Shown here piece by piece: positions 9,284-16,656 of a stretch of DNA of 64,000 nucleotides. How positions within the stretch are numbered: the stretch's first letter is position 1; each line of letters begins with the position of its first letter. The position numbers and the translations under genes are program-made. The stretch spans positions 1-64,000 of the forward strand of contig NZ_JACXIY010000001.1 of NCBI RefSeq assembly GCF_014705655.1. Reading direction: 5' to 3'. Source of the stretch: Paenibacillus arenilitoris (GTDB lineage Bacteria; Bacillota; Bacilli; Paenibacillales; Paenibacillaceae). The notes beneath the pieces were generated by a model. That model was not told where the DNA came from, searched no databases, and saw nothing but the letters and a program-made list of their open reading frames with translations.

Positions 9284-10621
9284 ATGATGAGCGCAATGCA
9301 CAAATACGGCAGGAAGGCGGGGGTATGGACATTGGCGGTATGTACGGTGTTGATGTCGTTCGGGACGGGGGCGTTCGCGGCGGAAAAGAAGGAGACGACA
9401 GGCTCCTACCGGACGGTGACGGAAGTCGAGGATTGGGGACCGGCCGTCACGAAGCTCATCGTCGATATCGGCAGGCCGATTCCGATCCAATCGGTTGCGA
9501 CGGATACGTTCAAGGTACATGTCGTCCGAAGCGACGGCCGGCTGGAAGATCCCGTTCTGGAGGAAGGGTATCGCAACGTGACGAAAGCGTACGTCGCGGA
9601 CGCGAGCGGCAAGCCGGCCGTCAAAGCGGGAAAGCATGTCGTGCTGGAAATGGAAATCGGTCCGACTCTCACGCTGGGATCGGCCATGAACTTCAGTGTG
9701 CAGACGTATCTGAACGATTGGATCGACAGCAGCTATACGATTACCCAGCAGAAACCGATCGCGACGGCGAAAGGGAATTTGACCGGATTGGTCGTCGATA
9801 CGTTTAAAGGCGAGGTCCGAGAGCTGGTCGACGATTTTCGGACGAAGGGCAAATTCACGCACAACGGCGTGAGGTTGACCTATGCCGATTACACGCCGGC
9901 CAAAGACAAGAGCAAAAATCCGCTAATTATTTGGCTGCACGGCATGGGTGAAGGCGGCACGGACCCGACGGTCGCGATTGCCGGCAACAAAGCCGTCAAT
10001 TTCGCTTCCAAAGGCGTGCAAGGGTTCTTCGGAGGCGCCTACGTATTGGCCCCGCAGACGCCGACGTTCTGGATGGACGGCCTCGAAGGCTTCGGCGATG
10101 GCACATCGAAGTACGAAAGCGCGCTGATGGCGCTCATTGAGTCGTACGTGAAGAAGAACAAGGACATCGATACGAATCGGATTTACATCGGCGGCGATTC
10201 CAACGGCGGGTACATGACGATGCTGATGATCCGCGACTATCCCGGCTACTTCGCGGCGGCTTTCCCGACTTGCGAGGCCTTGAAGGATACGCTGATTACC
10301 GACGCGGACATCGAGCGCATGAAGAACCTGCCGATCTGGTTCGTCGCGGCGAAGACGGATCAGCTCGTCCCGCCCGCCGAATATGCGGTTCCGACTTATG
10401 AACGCTTGGTCGCAGCCGGCGCGAAGGACGTTCACCTCTCCTTGTTCGACAACGTGGTCGATACGTCCGGCCTGTACACGAAAGCGGACGGCACGCCGTT
10501 CGAATACGACGGACACTGGTCTTGGATTTACGTCTATAACAACGACGTGTCGGAGCAAATGAACGGGACAACGATCACGCTGATGCAATGGCTGGCCGGC
10601 CAGTCCTTGAACAAGAAATAA
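9284..10621 (+). CDS. Secreted alpha/beta-hydrolase esterase with N-terminal Ig-like domain
   Basis: Exported esterase of 445 residues. A signal peptide covers about residues 1-32 (cleavage near GAFA). A beta-sandwich of about 160 residues resembles the Ig-like domain found before some esterases, and the alpha/beta-hydrolase domain begins near residue 190 (NPLIIWLHGMGEGG). The nucleophile elbow is GGDSNGG with Ser306; the likely Asp is D359 (KTDQLVPP) and the His is H411 (DGHWSW). It resembles prolyl-oligopeptidase-like, PHB-depolymerase-like or feruloyl/acetyl esterases. It ends the module 1 catabolic operon, so removal of ester groups from the imported glycan is a reasonable guess. ATG 9284, 9287 and 9296 are alternative starts; GGAGGGTGAGG favours the first two. 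Confidence 0.87.
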   Translation: MMSAMHKYGRKAGVWTLAVCTVLMSFGTGAFAAEKKETTGSYRTVTEVEDWGPAVTKLIVDIGRPIPIQSVATDTFKVHVVRSDGRLEDPVLEEGYRNVTKAYVADASGKPAVKAGKHVVLEMEIGPTLTLGSAMNFSVQTYLNDWIDSSYTITQQKPIATAKGNLTGLVVDTFKGEVRELVDDFRTKGKFTHNGVRLTYADYTPAKDKSKNPLIIWLHGMGEGGTDPTVAIAGNKAVNFASKGVQGFFGGAYVLAPQTPTFWMDGLEGFGDGTSKYESALMALIESYVKKNKDIDTNRIYIGGDSNGGYMTMLMIRDYPGYFAAAFPTCEALKDTLITDADIERMKNLPIWFVAAKTDQLVPPAEYAVPTYERLVAAGAKDVHLSLFDNVVDTSGLYTKADGTPFEYDGHWSWIYVYNNDVSEQMNGTTITLMQWLAGQSLNKK

Positions 10622-10712
10622 GCCGCCCGGTCAAGCGTAAACGGCTGACGCCGTCTTTGCGGCATAAGCTCGTTTCGCGGTGAAATATAAGCATCGTATA
10701 AGGTTAAATTGA

Positions 10713-10757
10713 GAAGCCCGATCCATCAAGAGGATCGGGCTTCGCCAATTGCTCCTT
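10713..10757 (+). terminator. Intrinsic terminator closing the module 1 operon
   Basis: A perfect 12-bp stem, GAAGCCCGATCC (10713-10724) with GGATCGGGCTTC (10732-10743), is followed after a few bases by CTCCTTTTT. It marks the boundary between the sugar locus and the metal block. Confidence 0.85.
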
Positions 10758-10787
10758 TTTCACGCGTTTCTTATGTAAAGGATAAAG

Positions 10788-10814
10788 TTGACTGAATGAA
10801 AAAAATTTTACTAT
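10788..10814 (+). promoter_or_regulatory. Weak candidate promoter for the SufR-like regulator
   Basis: TTGACT (10788-10793) and TACTAT (10809-10814) are separated by 15 nt, shorter than ideal, in an AT-rich leader about 100 nt before ATG 10913. The rest of 10622-10912 holds only the terminator and AT-rich sequence; I see no gene or riboswitch there. Confidence 0.35.
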
Positions 10815-10912
10815 AGGCAAAAAATAAATTTGTTGTTATTCTACAACAGGAAGATATTAACTTGCAATGACAAGTTTTATTCAAAAAAATAGCAAGCCGA
10901 GGCGGTGAAAAA

Positions 10913-11545
10913 ATGAAATATAGGCCGGGCAGAGACGGTGCAACCAGACAGAAGATCGTGGAGCTATATAAAAAGCACGGCCGGCTTACGATTCGGGAGA
11001 TTGCAGGTGAGCTGGGCCTTACAGGAATGGCGGTTCGCAGGCATGTGCATCAATTGCAGGCTGATGGTTATTTGGAGATTGCCTGCAAGCGCGGCCATGC
11101 ACACCGGCCGGCAATGGTGTATCAATTAACCTCGAAAGCTTCCAATTTGTTTCCTGAGCAATATGGGAATTTGGCCGTTGAACTGCTGGAGAGCTTGCAG
11201 GAGCTCGGCGGAGAGGACGCGATTCGCCTAGTGTTTTTGCGATTGAAAGAGAAGCTGAACGAAGAGCTCCTGCTGCTCATGTCTAGTGAGGACCTGGAAG
11301 AACGATTATACACACTTGCGAGTTATCAGGATAAGAGAGGATACATGACCAGTCTGTACAGGAGTGATGATGCGATGTGGATTCTGGAGGAGGCCAATTG
11401 TCCCATATTGCAGGTCGCCGCTTCTTTCCGACATGCGTGCCAGTGCGAAATGGCCTTGTTTGCAGAGGTGCTCGGCGCCAAGGTGCAACGTTTGGAATGT
11501 ATGGCTGAAGGTAGGCGTACGTGTAAATACAGAATAATGGAGTGA
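10913..11545 (+). CDS. SufR-like winged-helix regulator with probable Fe-S cluster cysteines
   Basis: A 210-residue DNA-binding regulator. An N-terminal winged helix (about residues 10-75; LTIREIAGELGLTGMAVRRH) is followed by the FPEQYGNLA helix typical of SufR/DeoR-like proteins. The C-terminus holds five cysteines: C163, C176, C178, C196 and C204. The layout C-x12-C...C-x7-C, ending in a short EGRRTC-type motif, resembles the Fe-S sensor SufR, so an oxygen- or iron-responsive cluster is likely but unproven. GCGGTG before ATG 10913 is only a weak ribosome-binding site. It lies directly upstream of the mnt operon on the same strand, with an MntR-like palindrome between them, so it may link iron-sulfur or redox state to metal uptake. 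Its targets are unknown. Confidence 0.75.
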   Translation: MKYRPGRDGATRQKIVELYKKHGRLTIREIAGELGLTGMAVRRHVHQLQADGYLEIACKRGHAHRPAMVYQLTSKASNLFPEQYGNLAVELLESLQELGGEDAIRLVFLRLKEKLNEELLLLMSSEDLEERLYTLASYQDKRGYMTSLYRSDDAMWILEEANCPILQVAASFRHACQCEMALFAEVLGAKVQRLECMAEGRRTCKYRIME

Positions 11546-11600
11546 GAGGGGAGTCATGATGGAAGCAGGGAGGCGAGCTGACAGATTTTTTTGAGAAAAG

Positions 11601-11618
11601 TGTTTCCTTAGGGAAACA
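11601..11618. promoter_or_regulatory. MntR/DtxR-like palindrome downstream of the SufR-like gene
   Basis: TGTTTCCTTAGGGAAACA is a palindrome matching itself at 16 of 18 positions. The GTTTCC/GGAAAC arms resemble one half of the MntR operator as known in Bacillus subtilis. It lies 55 nt after the regulator's stop and about 115 nt before the mnt promoter, so it could be an auxiliary operator. Confidence 0.5.
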
Positions 11619-11716
11619 TATTTCTAATCTATAAATCAATCAGGAGAATCCAAGTAATATCAATGGTTTTGAACGATTCGTATTATTTCATAGCGTAGAA
11701 GCTAAACAAAAAAGTC

Positions 11717-11745
11717 TTGACAACTAAAAGAAGAAAAATTAAGTT
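11717..11745 (+). promoter_or_regulatory. Promoter of the mnt operon
   Basis: A perfect -35 TTGACA (11717-11722) is followed after 17 nt by a poor -10 TAAGTT (11740-11745); TTATAC at 11744-11749 is an alternative with too long a spacer. The 15-nt stretch around the -35 (11709-11723) is identical to one at 15885-15899 upstream of the ECF operon. Confidence 0.55.
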
Positions 11746-11758
11746 ATACCTAACCACA

Positions 11759-11780
11759 AGTTTTGCCTACGGGAAAAACT
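11759..11780. promoter_or_regulatory. MntR operator upstream of mntA
   Basis: An imperfect palindrome with arms AGTTTTGCC and GGGAAAAACT, core TTTTGCCTACGGGAAAA (11761-11777). It closely follows the B. subtilis MntR box as I remember it (TTTGCCTTAAGGAAA). It lies just downstream of the -10 region, where MntR bound to manganese would block transcription of the mnt operon. Confidence 0.72.
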
Positions 11781-11819
11781 TTTGAGTTAAAACAGTTTGG
11801 TTTTTGGGAGGAGAAAAGA

Positions 11820-12776
11820 GTGAAGCGAGTACGAGTGAGGTTGAAAGGGATTGTATTAGGAGGTTGTTTGCTTGTCCTTGCCGTATGGATGGCGGGGTGC
11901 GCCTCTGACGAGAAAACGAGTGAAGCAACCGGGGAAAAGCTGAACGTTGTAACCACCATTGCACAGATTGCCGAACCGATGTCCGTCATTGGAGGCGACC
12001 GGGTCACGGTGCAAAGCTTGATGGGGCCGGGTGTCGATCCGCACTTATACAATGCGACCCAAGGGGATATCGGCAAGCTGGAAAAAGGCGATGTGATCTT
12101 CTACAGCGGGCTCCATTTGGAGGCCAATATGCTCAAGGTGTTCGAGGAGATTGGCAAATCCAGGCCTGTGCTGGCGATAAGCGAGTCGATTCCCGCAGAC
12201 CAGCTGTTGAAGGATGAAACGGGAGCGACAGATCCGCACGTTTGGTTCGATATTGACTTATGGAAGCAAGCGCTTGAAGCGGCAACCGAGGAATTGAAGA
12301 AGGCCGCTCCCGATGACGCGGATTACTTCGAGACCAACAAACAATCGTATTTCAAAAAGCTGGATGAGCTGAAGACGGATGCCAAGGAAAAATTAACGCA
12401 AATTCCGAAAGAAAAACGAGTATTGATTACGGCTCATGACGCATTTGGTTATTTTGGCCGCATGCATGATATGGAAGTGGTCGGGCTGCAAGGACTGAGC
12501 ACCGAAGATGAAGTGGGGTTATCCGATATCGACAATACGGTGAAGCTGCTGGTGGACTATCAGGTGCCTGCTGTATTTGTGGAAAGCAGCATTAATCCAG
12601 CCTCCATCAATGCCGTGATCGAAGGAGCCAAAAAGCAAGGGCTGAATGTAGCGGTCGGCGGCGAATTGTTCTCCGACGCGATGGGCGATGCGGGTACGCT
12701 GGAAGGTACATACCTCGGCATGTACGGCCATAACGTAGATACGATCTATCAAGCATTAAGCGTAGAAGGAGAGTAA
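11820..12776 (+). CDS. mntA: Manganese/zinc ABC transporter substrate-binding lipoprotein
   Basis: Cluster A-I (TroA/MntA/ZnuA family) metal-binding lipoprotein, 318 residues from GTG 11820, which has GGGAGG at 11806-11811. The frame is open further upstream, but that extension would cross the operator. The lipobox is WMAGC with Cys27. The four metal ligands expected for a TroA-type site are visible: H75 (GVDPHLYN), H140 (TDPHVWFD), H206 (ITAHDAFGYF) and D286 (GGELFSDAMG). No histidine-rich loop is present, which argues against a dedicated zinc transporter. It is the first gene of an operon ending in mntR, and the operator above it fits manganese control. Zinc or iron binding cannot be excluded. 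Confidence 0.9.
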   Translation: MKRVRVRLKGIVLGGCLLVLAVWMAGCASDEKTSEATGEKLNVVTTIAQIAEPMSVIGGDRVTVQSLMGPGVDPHLYNATQGDIGKLEKGDVIFYSGLHLEANMLKVFEEIGKSRPVLAISESIPADQLLKDETGATDPHVWFDIDLWKQALEAATEELKKAAPDDADYFETNKQSYFKKLDELKTDAKEKLTQIPKEKRVLITAHDAFGYFGRMHDMEVVGLQGLSTEDEVGLSDIDNTVKLLVDYQVPAVFVESSINPASINAVIEGAKKQGLNVAVGGELFSDAMGDAGTLEGTYLGMYGHNVDTIYQALSVEGE

Positions 12777-12781
12777 CGGGT

Positions 12782-13519
12782 ATGCTTCCGGTTCTCAGTG
12801 TTGAAGGCTTATCCGCTTCCTACCGTAAGAATAAAGTGCTGGACAACGTTGTATTTGATGTAGAGCCGGGGACCATGACCAGCATTGTAGGGCCTAACGG
12901 AGCCGGGAAATCAACTCTTCTCAAGGTCATCCTGGAATTGCATCCCCGACTGGCAGGCAAGGTGGCCTTCTTTGGTTCCCCCTACCCGAAAGTGAAGTCC
13001 CGAATCGGCTATGTGCCGCAGCGCGGCTCCGTGGATTGGGATTTTCCGACCAACGCGCTTGATGTCGTCATGATGGGACTGTACGGGAAAATCGGTTGGC
13101 TGAAATGGCCGAAACGATCTCATCGCGAAAAAGCCATGGAAGCTTTGGCAGAGATGGGCATGGCGGATTACGCTTCCCGTCAAATCAGCCAGCTGTCCGG
13201 CGGTCAGCAGCAGCGGGTCTTTCTTGCCCGCGCGCTCGTCATGGATGCGGATCTGTACTTCCTGGATGAGCCCCTTGCCGGCGTGGACGCTGCAACGGAG
13301 CGTGCGATTATGGCAACGCTCAACTTGCTGAAGAGCCGGGGAAGAACGGTGCTGGTCGTCCATCACGACCTGCAGACGGTTGAAGATTATTTTGACCATG
13401 TCCTGCTGCTCAATCGATCCGTCATTGCGCATGGTCCCACGGAAGAGATCTTTAATGAAAGCAATATTTACCGAACGTATGGGGGAACGCTGCGCTGGAG
13501 GGGAGCGAGGTCGGGATGA
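12782..13519 (+). CDS. mntB: Manganese ABC transporter ATP-binding protein
   Basis: Cytoplasmic ATPase that powers the Mnt importer, 245 residues. Walker A is GPNGAGKST near residue 39, the signature is LSGGQQQR, Walker B is LYFLDEP, and the switch histidine lies in VVHHDLQT. GAAGGAGAG precedes ATG 12782, five bases after the mntA stop. It overlaps the next gene by 4 nt (ATGA), indicating translational coupling. Naming follows B. subtilis usage for this operon. Confidence 0.93.
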   Translation: MLPVLSVEGLSASYRKNKVLDNVVFDVEPGTMTSIVGPNGAGKSTLLKVILELHPRLAGKVAFFGSPYPKVKSRIGYVPQRGSVDWDFPTNALDVVMMGLYGKIGWLKWPKRSHREKAMEALAEMGMADYASRQISQLSGGQQQRVFLARALVMDADLYFLDEPLAGVDAATERAIMATLNLLKSRGRTVLVVHHDLQTVEDYFDHVLLLNRSVIAHGPTEEIFNESNIYRTYGGTLRWRGARSG

Positions 13520-14442
13520 CGCTGGGATTGTCGCATAACGCGCAATGGGTGCTGCTGAGCACCTTGATACTGGGGACGGCTGCCGGCATTATCGGCTGCT
13601 TTGCCTATTGGAAGCGGCAAAGCCTGATGAGCGATGCGTTGTCTCATGCGGCTTTGCCAGGCGTTATTATCGGATTTGCCATCCTTGGGGTGAAGAATCT
13701 GCCGGTCATGATCGCCGGAGCTGCAGCGAGCGCGCTATTCGGTGCCCTGATCATCCATTGGATTCGCTCCTCAAGCCGTGTCAAGGAAGACGCGGCGATG
13801 GGCATTATCCTGTCCGTCTTCTTCGGTTTCGGCGTCATGCTGCTGACCTTCGTCAATCGCATGGCCGGAGCCAACCAAAGCGGCCTGGACAGCTTTATCT
13901 TTGGGCAGGCCGCCTCCATGGTGAGCAAGGACGTATGGCTCATGTCCGGATTGGCGCTGCTTGTTCTGTTCATTGCGATCGTCGCCTTCAAGGAATGGAA
14001 GCTGTTTCTGTTCGACGCGGCATTCGCCAAAGGGCTAGGGTTGTCGAGTCGCTGGATGAACAGCCTGTATATGTTTTGCCTTGTGCTGGTAATTGTCATC
14101 GGCATCCAGGCGGTCGGAGTCATTCTTATGGCGGCGCTGCTGATTACGCCGGCCGTCAGCGCCAGATACTGGACGAATTCCTTCAAGTGGATGATGGTTT
14201 TGTCGGCCTTGTTTGGAGGCGGAGCGGGCGTCATCGGGACGCTGCTGAGCGCGTACGGCAAGGGATGGCCGACAGGCCCGTTTATTGTAATTGCAGCCGC
14301 TTCGTTGTTCGTTTTCTCGTTGGCCTTGGGCATTCGCAAAGGTTTGCTGGTCATCGGGATTCAGCAATATCGTCAGAGAAGGCAGCTTAATCAACCGTCC
14401 GTCCAAAATCTCCATCTGCCGGAAAGGGGGGGATCGGGATGA
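13516..14442 (+). CDS. mntC: Manganese ABC transporter permease (first subunit)
   Basis: ABC-3 family (ZnuB/MntB-like) membrane permease of 308 residues with about eight transmembrane helices. The family hallmark SLMSDALSHAALPG lies near residues 35-48, and LMAALLITPAVSARYW marks the conserved late helix. It overlaps the ATPase gene upstream and the second permease downstream by ATGA junctions. The hydrophilic C-terminal tail of about 30 residues is cytoplasmic. Confidence 0.92.
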   Translation: MTLGLSHNAQWVLLSTLILGTAAGIIGCFAYWKRQSLMSDALSHAALPGVIIGFAILGVKNLPVMIAGAAASALFGALIIHWIRSSSRVKEDAAMGIILSVFFGFGVMLLTFVNRMAGANQSGLDSFIFGQAASMVSKDVWLMSGLALLVLFIAIVAFKEWKLFLFDAAFAKGLGLSSRWMNSLYMFCLVLVIVIGIQAVGVILMAALLITPAVSARYWTNSFKWMMVLSALFGGGAGVIGTLLSAYGKGWPTGPFIVIAAASLFVFSLALGIRKGLLVIGIQQYRQRRQLNQPSVQNLHLPERGGSG

Positions 14443-15314
14443 GTTACGCAGGCTGGATTATACTTACCGCTTCGCTAGTCGGGGTCTCCTGCGGACTAAT
14501 CGGTGCACTTCTCGTATTGCGCCGAATGGCGATGATGGCAGACGCCATCAGCCATTCCGTATTGCTTGGCATAGTTACAGCGTATTTGATCACGCGCGAA
14601 TTGAGCGGCATCCATATGCTGATCGGAGCAATCGCTGCCGGATTGCTGACCGCGATTTTCATTCAGTGGCTCCACTCGCTCGGCGTACAGCAGGAAGCTT
14701 CGATCGGCGTTGTGTTTACCTCTTTATTCGCCATTGGCGTCGTACTGATTGCGACCAAGGTCGGGAATGCGCACCTGGACGTTCAGCACACCTTGATGGG
14801 GGAAATTACGTTCATCCCTTGGGAGAGAATGAGCCTGCCCTGGATCGGGGAGGTGCCGGAAGCGGTATTTATTCTATCCATTGTACTTATCATTGTTTTG
14901 ATCGCCATTATTGGGTTTTTCAAGGAATGGAAGCTCACTTCATTTGATCCGGCGCTTGCAGCAAGCATTGGCATTCCGGTTGTGCTCATGCATTACGTTT
15001 TTATGGCGCTTGTTTCGGTGACAACGGTAGCGGCTTTCGACGCTGTGGGCGCGATTATGGTTGTGGCGATGCTCATCACGCCGGCGTCAGCGGCGTATCT
15101 GTGGACGGATCGACTGGCGATGATGATGGCTTTAAGCGGTGTTTTCGGCATTGTTTCCGCCGTATCCGGATATTTTATCGCCGTTTGGCTGGATACGTCC
15201 ATTTCCGGATCGATGGCTTTTTCGACCGGGCTCGTATTCCTGATCTGCTTCATTGCTTCGCCGAAGCATGGAATCGTTGCGAGGTTCATGCGGCCGACCC
15301 TCACATCCACATAA
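14439..15314 (+). CDS. mntD: Manganese ABC transporter permease (second subunit)
   Basis: Second ABC-3 family permease, 291 residues, paralogous to mntC (MMADAISHSVLLG near residue 33; VVAMLITPASAAYLW late). Two permeases in one operon is the MntABCD/TroABCD arrangement, as opposed to the single permease of MntABC. It overlaps mntC by 4 nt, and GAAAGGGGGG precedes its start. It presumably forms a heterodimeric channel with MntC. Confidence 0.92.
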   Translation: MSYAGWIILTASLVGVSCGLIGALLVLRRMAMMADAISHSVLLGIVTAYLITRELSGIHMLIGAIAAGLLTAIFIQWLHSLGVQQEASIGVVFTSLFAIGVVLIATKVGNAHLDVQHTLMGEITFIPWERMSLPWIGEVPEAVFILSIVLIIVLIAIIGFFKEWKLTSFDPALAASIGIPVVLMHYVFMALVSVTTVAAFDAVGAIMVVAMLITPASAAYLWTDRLAMMMALSGVFGIVSAVSGYFIAVWLDTSISGSMAFSTGLVFLICFIASPKHGIVARFMRPTLTST

Positions 15315-15329
15315 ACAGGAGGGGACAAG

Positions 15330-15722
15330 ATGACGACGCCTAGCATGGAAGATCATTTGGAGCAAATCTATCTGCTGTCGCTAACCAAAGGATATACCCG
15401 GGTTTCCGATGTTGCCGACGCGTTATCCATTCTTCCCTCTTCCGCTTCGAAGATGGCTCAGAAGCTCGGTGAATCCGGCTACATTGAATATGAGAAATAT
15501 GGCCGGATTTCCTTGACGGGGAAAGGAACAACGATCGGCAAACAGCTGCTCGACAGGCATCGGCTGCTGGAACGGTTCTTACGGCAGATTGGCGTACCCG
15601 AGCAGCGCATCGAAAGAGAAGTGGAACAGCTGGAGCATCATTTCAGCTGGGGCACGCTTGAACTGCTTCGAAATTGGCTGCATGTCCTGGAAGAAAGACA
15701 GGCAACTTCAAAAGGAAGCTAA
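15330..15722 (+). CDS. mntR: Manganese-responsive transcriptional regulator MntR
   Basis: DtxR-family repressor of 130 residues, very similar to B. subtilis MntR from its first residues (MTTPSMEDHLEQIYLL). All six residues that bind the two manganese ions in that protein are at the same positions: D8, E11, H77, E99, E102 and H103. D8 in particular separates MntR from iron-dependent DtxR/IdeR. There is no SH3-like third domain. Being encoded at the end of the operon it controls gives autoregulation, as in tro operons. AGGAGGGG precedes ATG 15330. Likely targets in this window are the boxes at 11759 and 15932. Confidence 0.95.
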   Translation: MTTPSMEDHLEQIYLLSLTKGYTRVSDVADALSILPSSASKMAQKLGESGYIEYEKYGRISLTGKGTTIGKQLLDRHRLLERFLRQIGVPEQRIEREVEQLEHHFSWGTLELLRNWLHVLEERQATSKGS

Positions 15723-15792
15723 GCGTTCTCAAGGGAGAAGGCTCGCCCGAGTTCTGATTTCCCCAATGCTAGTCTCAGCTTATTTCTCCGCT

Positions 15793-15818
15793 CCCGCCGC
15801 CTGGCGGGGGCTATTTGA
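15793..15818 (+). terminator. Weak hairpin after mntR
   Basis: CCCGCC (15793-15798) pairs with GGCGGG (15803-15808) around GCCT and is followed by GGCTATTTG. The stem is short and the T-tract poor. Read-through from mnt into the ECF operon, which has its own promoter, therefore remains possible. Confidence 0.4.
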
Positions 15819-15892
15819 CATTCACGTATATCTGTAAGCACCACGAGGTCATATCCAGGAATATAAAGGTTTTTTAGAGCGTACAAAAAGTC

Positions 15893-15920
15893 TTGACAAA
15901 GAAATGGAAACTGATAAAGT
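15893..15920 (+). promoter_or_regulatory. Promoter of the ECF/exporter-fold operon
   Basis: TTGACA (15893-15898) and TAAAGT (15915-15920) are separated by 16 nt. The surrounding AAAAAGTCTTGACAA (15885-15899) repeats the mnt promoter segment exactly. The operator core begins 43 nt after the start of the -35 element here and 44 nt after it in mnt. Confidence 0.6.
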
Positions 15921-15931
15921 TAAAAATAACC

Positions 15932-15956
15932 AGTTTTTTTGCCTAAGGTAAAAACT
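15932..15956. promoter_or_regulatory. MntR-like operator upstream of the ECF operon
   Basis: The near-perfect 19-bp palindrome TTTTTGCCTAAGGTAAAAA (15936-15954) sits just after the -10 element, flanked by AGT...ACT like the box upstream of mntA. DtxR-family operators are similar to one another, so control by an iron-responsive relative is possible, but the only DtxR-family gene in the window is mntR. Confidence 0.72.
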
Positions 15957-15969
15957 TTTGTATTGTACC

Positions 15970-16006
15970 AAAACTAGGCAAACTTTTTGTTGTTAGGGCA
16001 AATTTT
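15970..16006. promoter_or_regulatory. Two further MntR-like half-boxes in the ECF leader
   Basis: In reverse orientation, AGGCAAACTTT (about 15976-15986) and GTTAGGGCAAATTTT (15992-16006) each carry the TTTGCC-type half-site of the box. With the full palindrome they give three recognition-like elements in 75 bp, ending close to the translation start region. Binding is untested and the half-sites may be chance in AT-rich DNA. Confidence 0.4.
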
Positions 16007-16041
16007 GGAGGTTATTTACATTTAGGGAGGGTTATCCACTT

Positions 16042-16656
16042 ATGCAACCGCAAGCAAATGTCGCCTTGAATACGAACCGGTGGACAATGAGGGATTTCAT
16101 TACTTTAGCCATATTCAATGTGGTGATGCTGATCATTCTTACCGCCTGCAATATGATGATTGTACATCCGATCTGGCATTTGATTGGAGGAGGCGTTGTT
16201 GCTCTTATTAACGGCCCCGTTTATATGGTATTGGCCAGTAAAATAGGCAAGCCGGGTGTGCTTTTTTTCAACTCCATCATTTTAGGCTTATATTATACCG
16301 CTTTTGGATTTATTTATTTCTTGATGATATTGGCTGTCTTCGGGGCGCTGTGCGAGCTGGCGATGAGAGGCAGCGGTACATATAAGAAAGCGGCTCGCAA
16401 CGCCATAGGCTACGGAATCTATTACGTCGGGTATTCGCTGTGCGGCTTCGTGCCTCTTATCTTGTTCCGAGAGCAATATATGTCCATTCTGGAGCAAAGC
16501 TACACCCCGGCCAAGCTGGAGGAGATGCTGTATTACTACAGTACGCCCAGTATGGTGATCATCATGTGCGTTGTCTCGTTCGTCGGATCTGCGGCCGGCT
16601 GCCTGGCTGGAAGCGCGCTGCTGAAGAAGCATGTGAGGAAAGCGAAGCTCGTATGA
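16042..16656 (+). CDS. ECF transporter S component, MptD/Trep_Strep type
   Basis: Integral membrane protein of 204 residues with about five or six transmembrane helices, matching the small substrate-binding S components of energy-coupling factor importers. The sequence style (helix with GGGVVALINGPVYM, then LCELAMRG) fits the group labelled Trep_Strep, whose members usually sit beside iron- or siderophore-type half-transporters. GGGAGGG is 10 nt before ATG 16042. It is the first gene of a tight operon whose next four junctions are 4-nt overlaps except one long overlap. The substrate is not readable from sequence; the regulatory boxes suggest a metal or metal chelate. Confidence 0.78.
   Translation: MQPQANVALNTNRWTMRDFITLAIFNVVMLIILTACNMMIVHPIWHLIGGGVVALINGPVYMVLASKIGKPGVLFFNSIILGLYYTAFGFIYFLMILAVFGALCELAMRGSGTYKKAARNAIGYGIYYVGYSLCGFVPLILFREQYMSILEQSYTPAKLEEMLYYYSTPSMVIIMCVVSFVGSAAGCLAGSALLKKHVRKAKLV

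Noticed and set aside
10757-10912. AT-rich leader of the SufR-like gene considered as a metal riboswitch (such as yybP-ykoY)
   Set aside because: I could not find the conserved paired stems of a known manganese riboswitch; only a weak promoter-like pair is visible.
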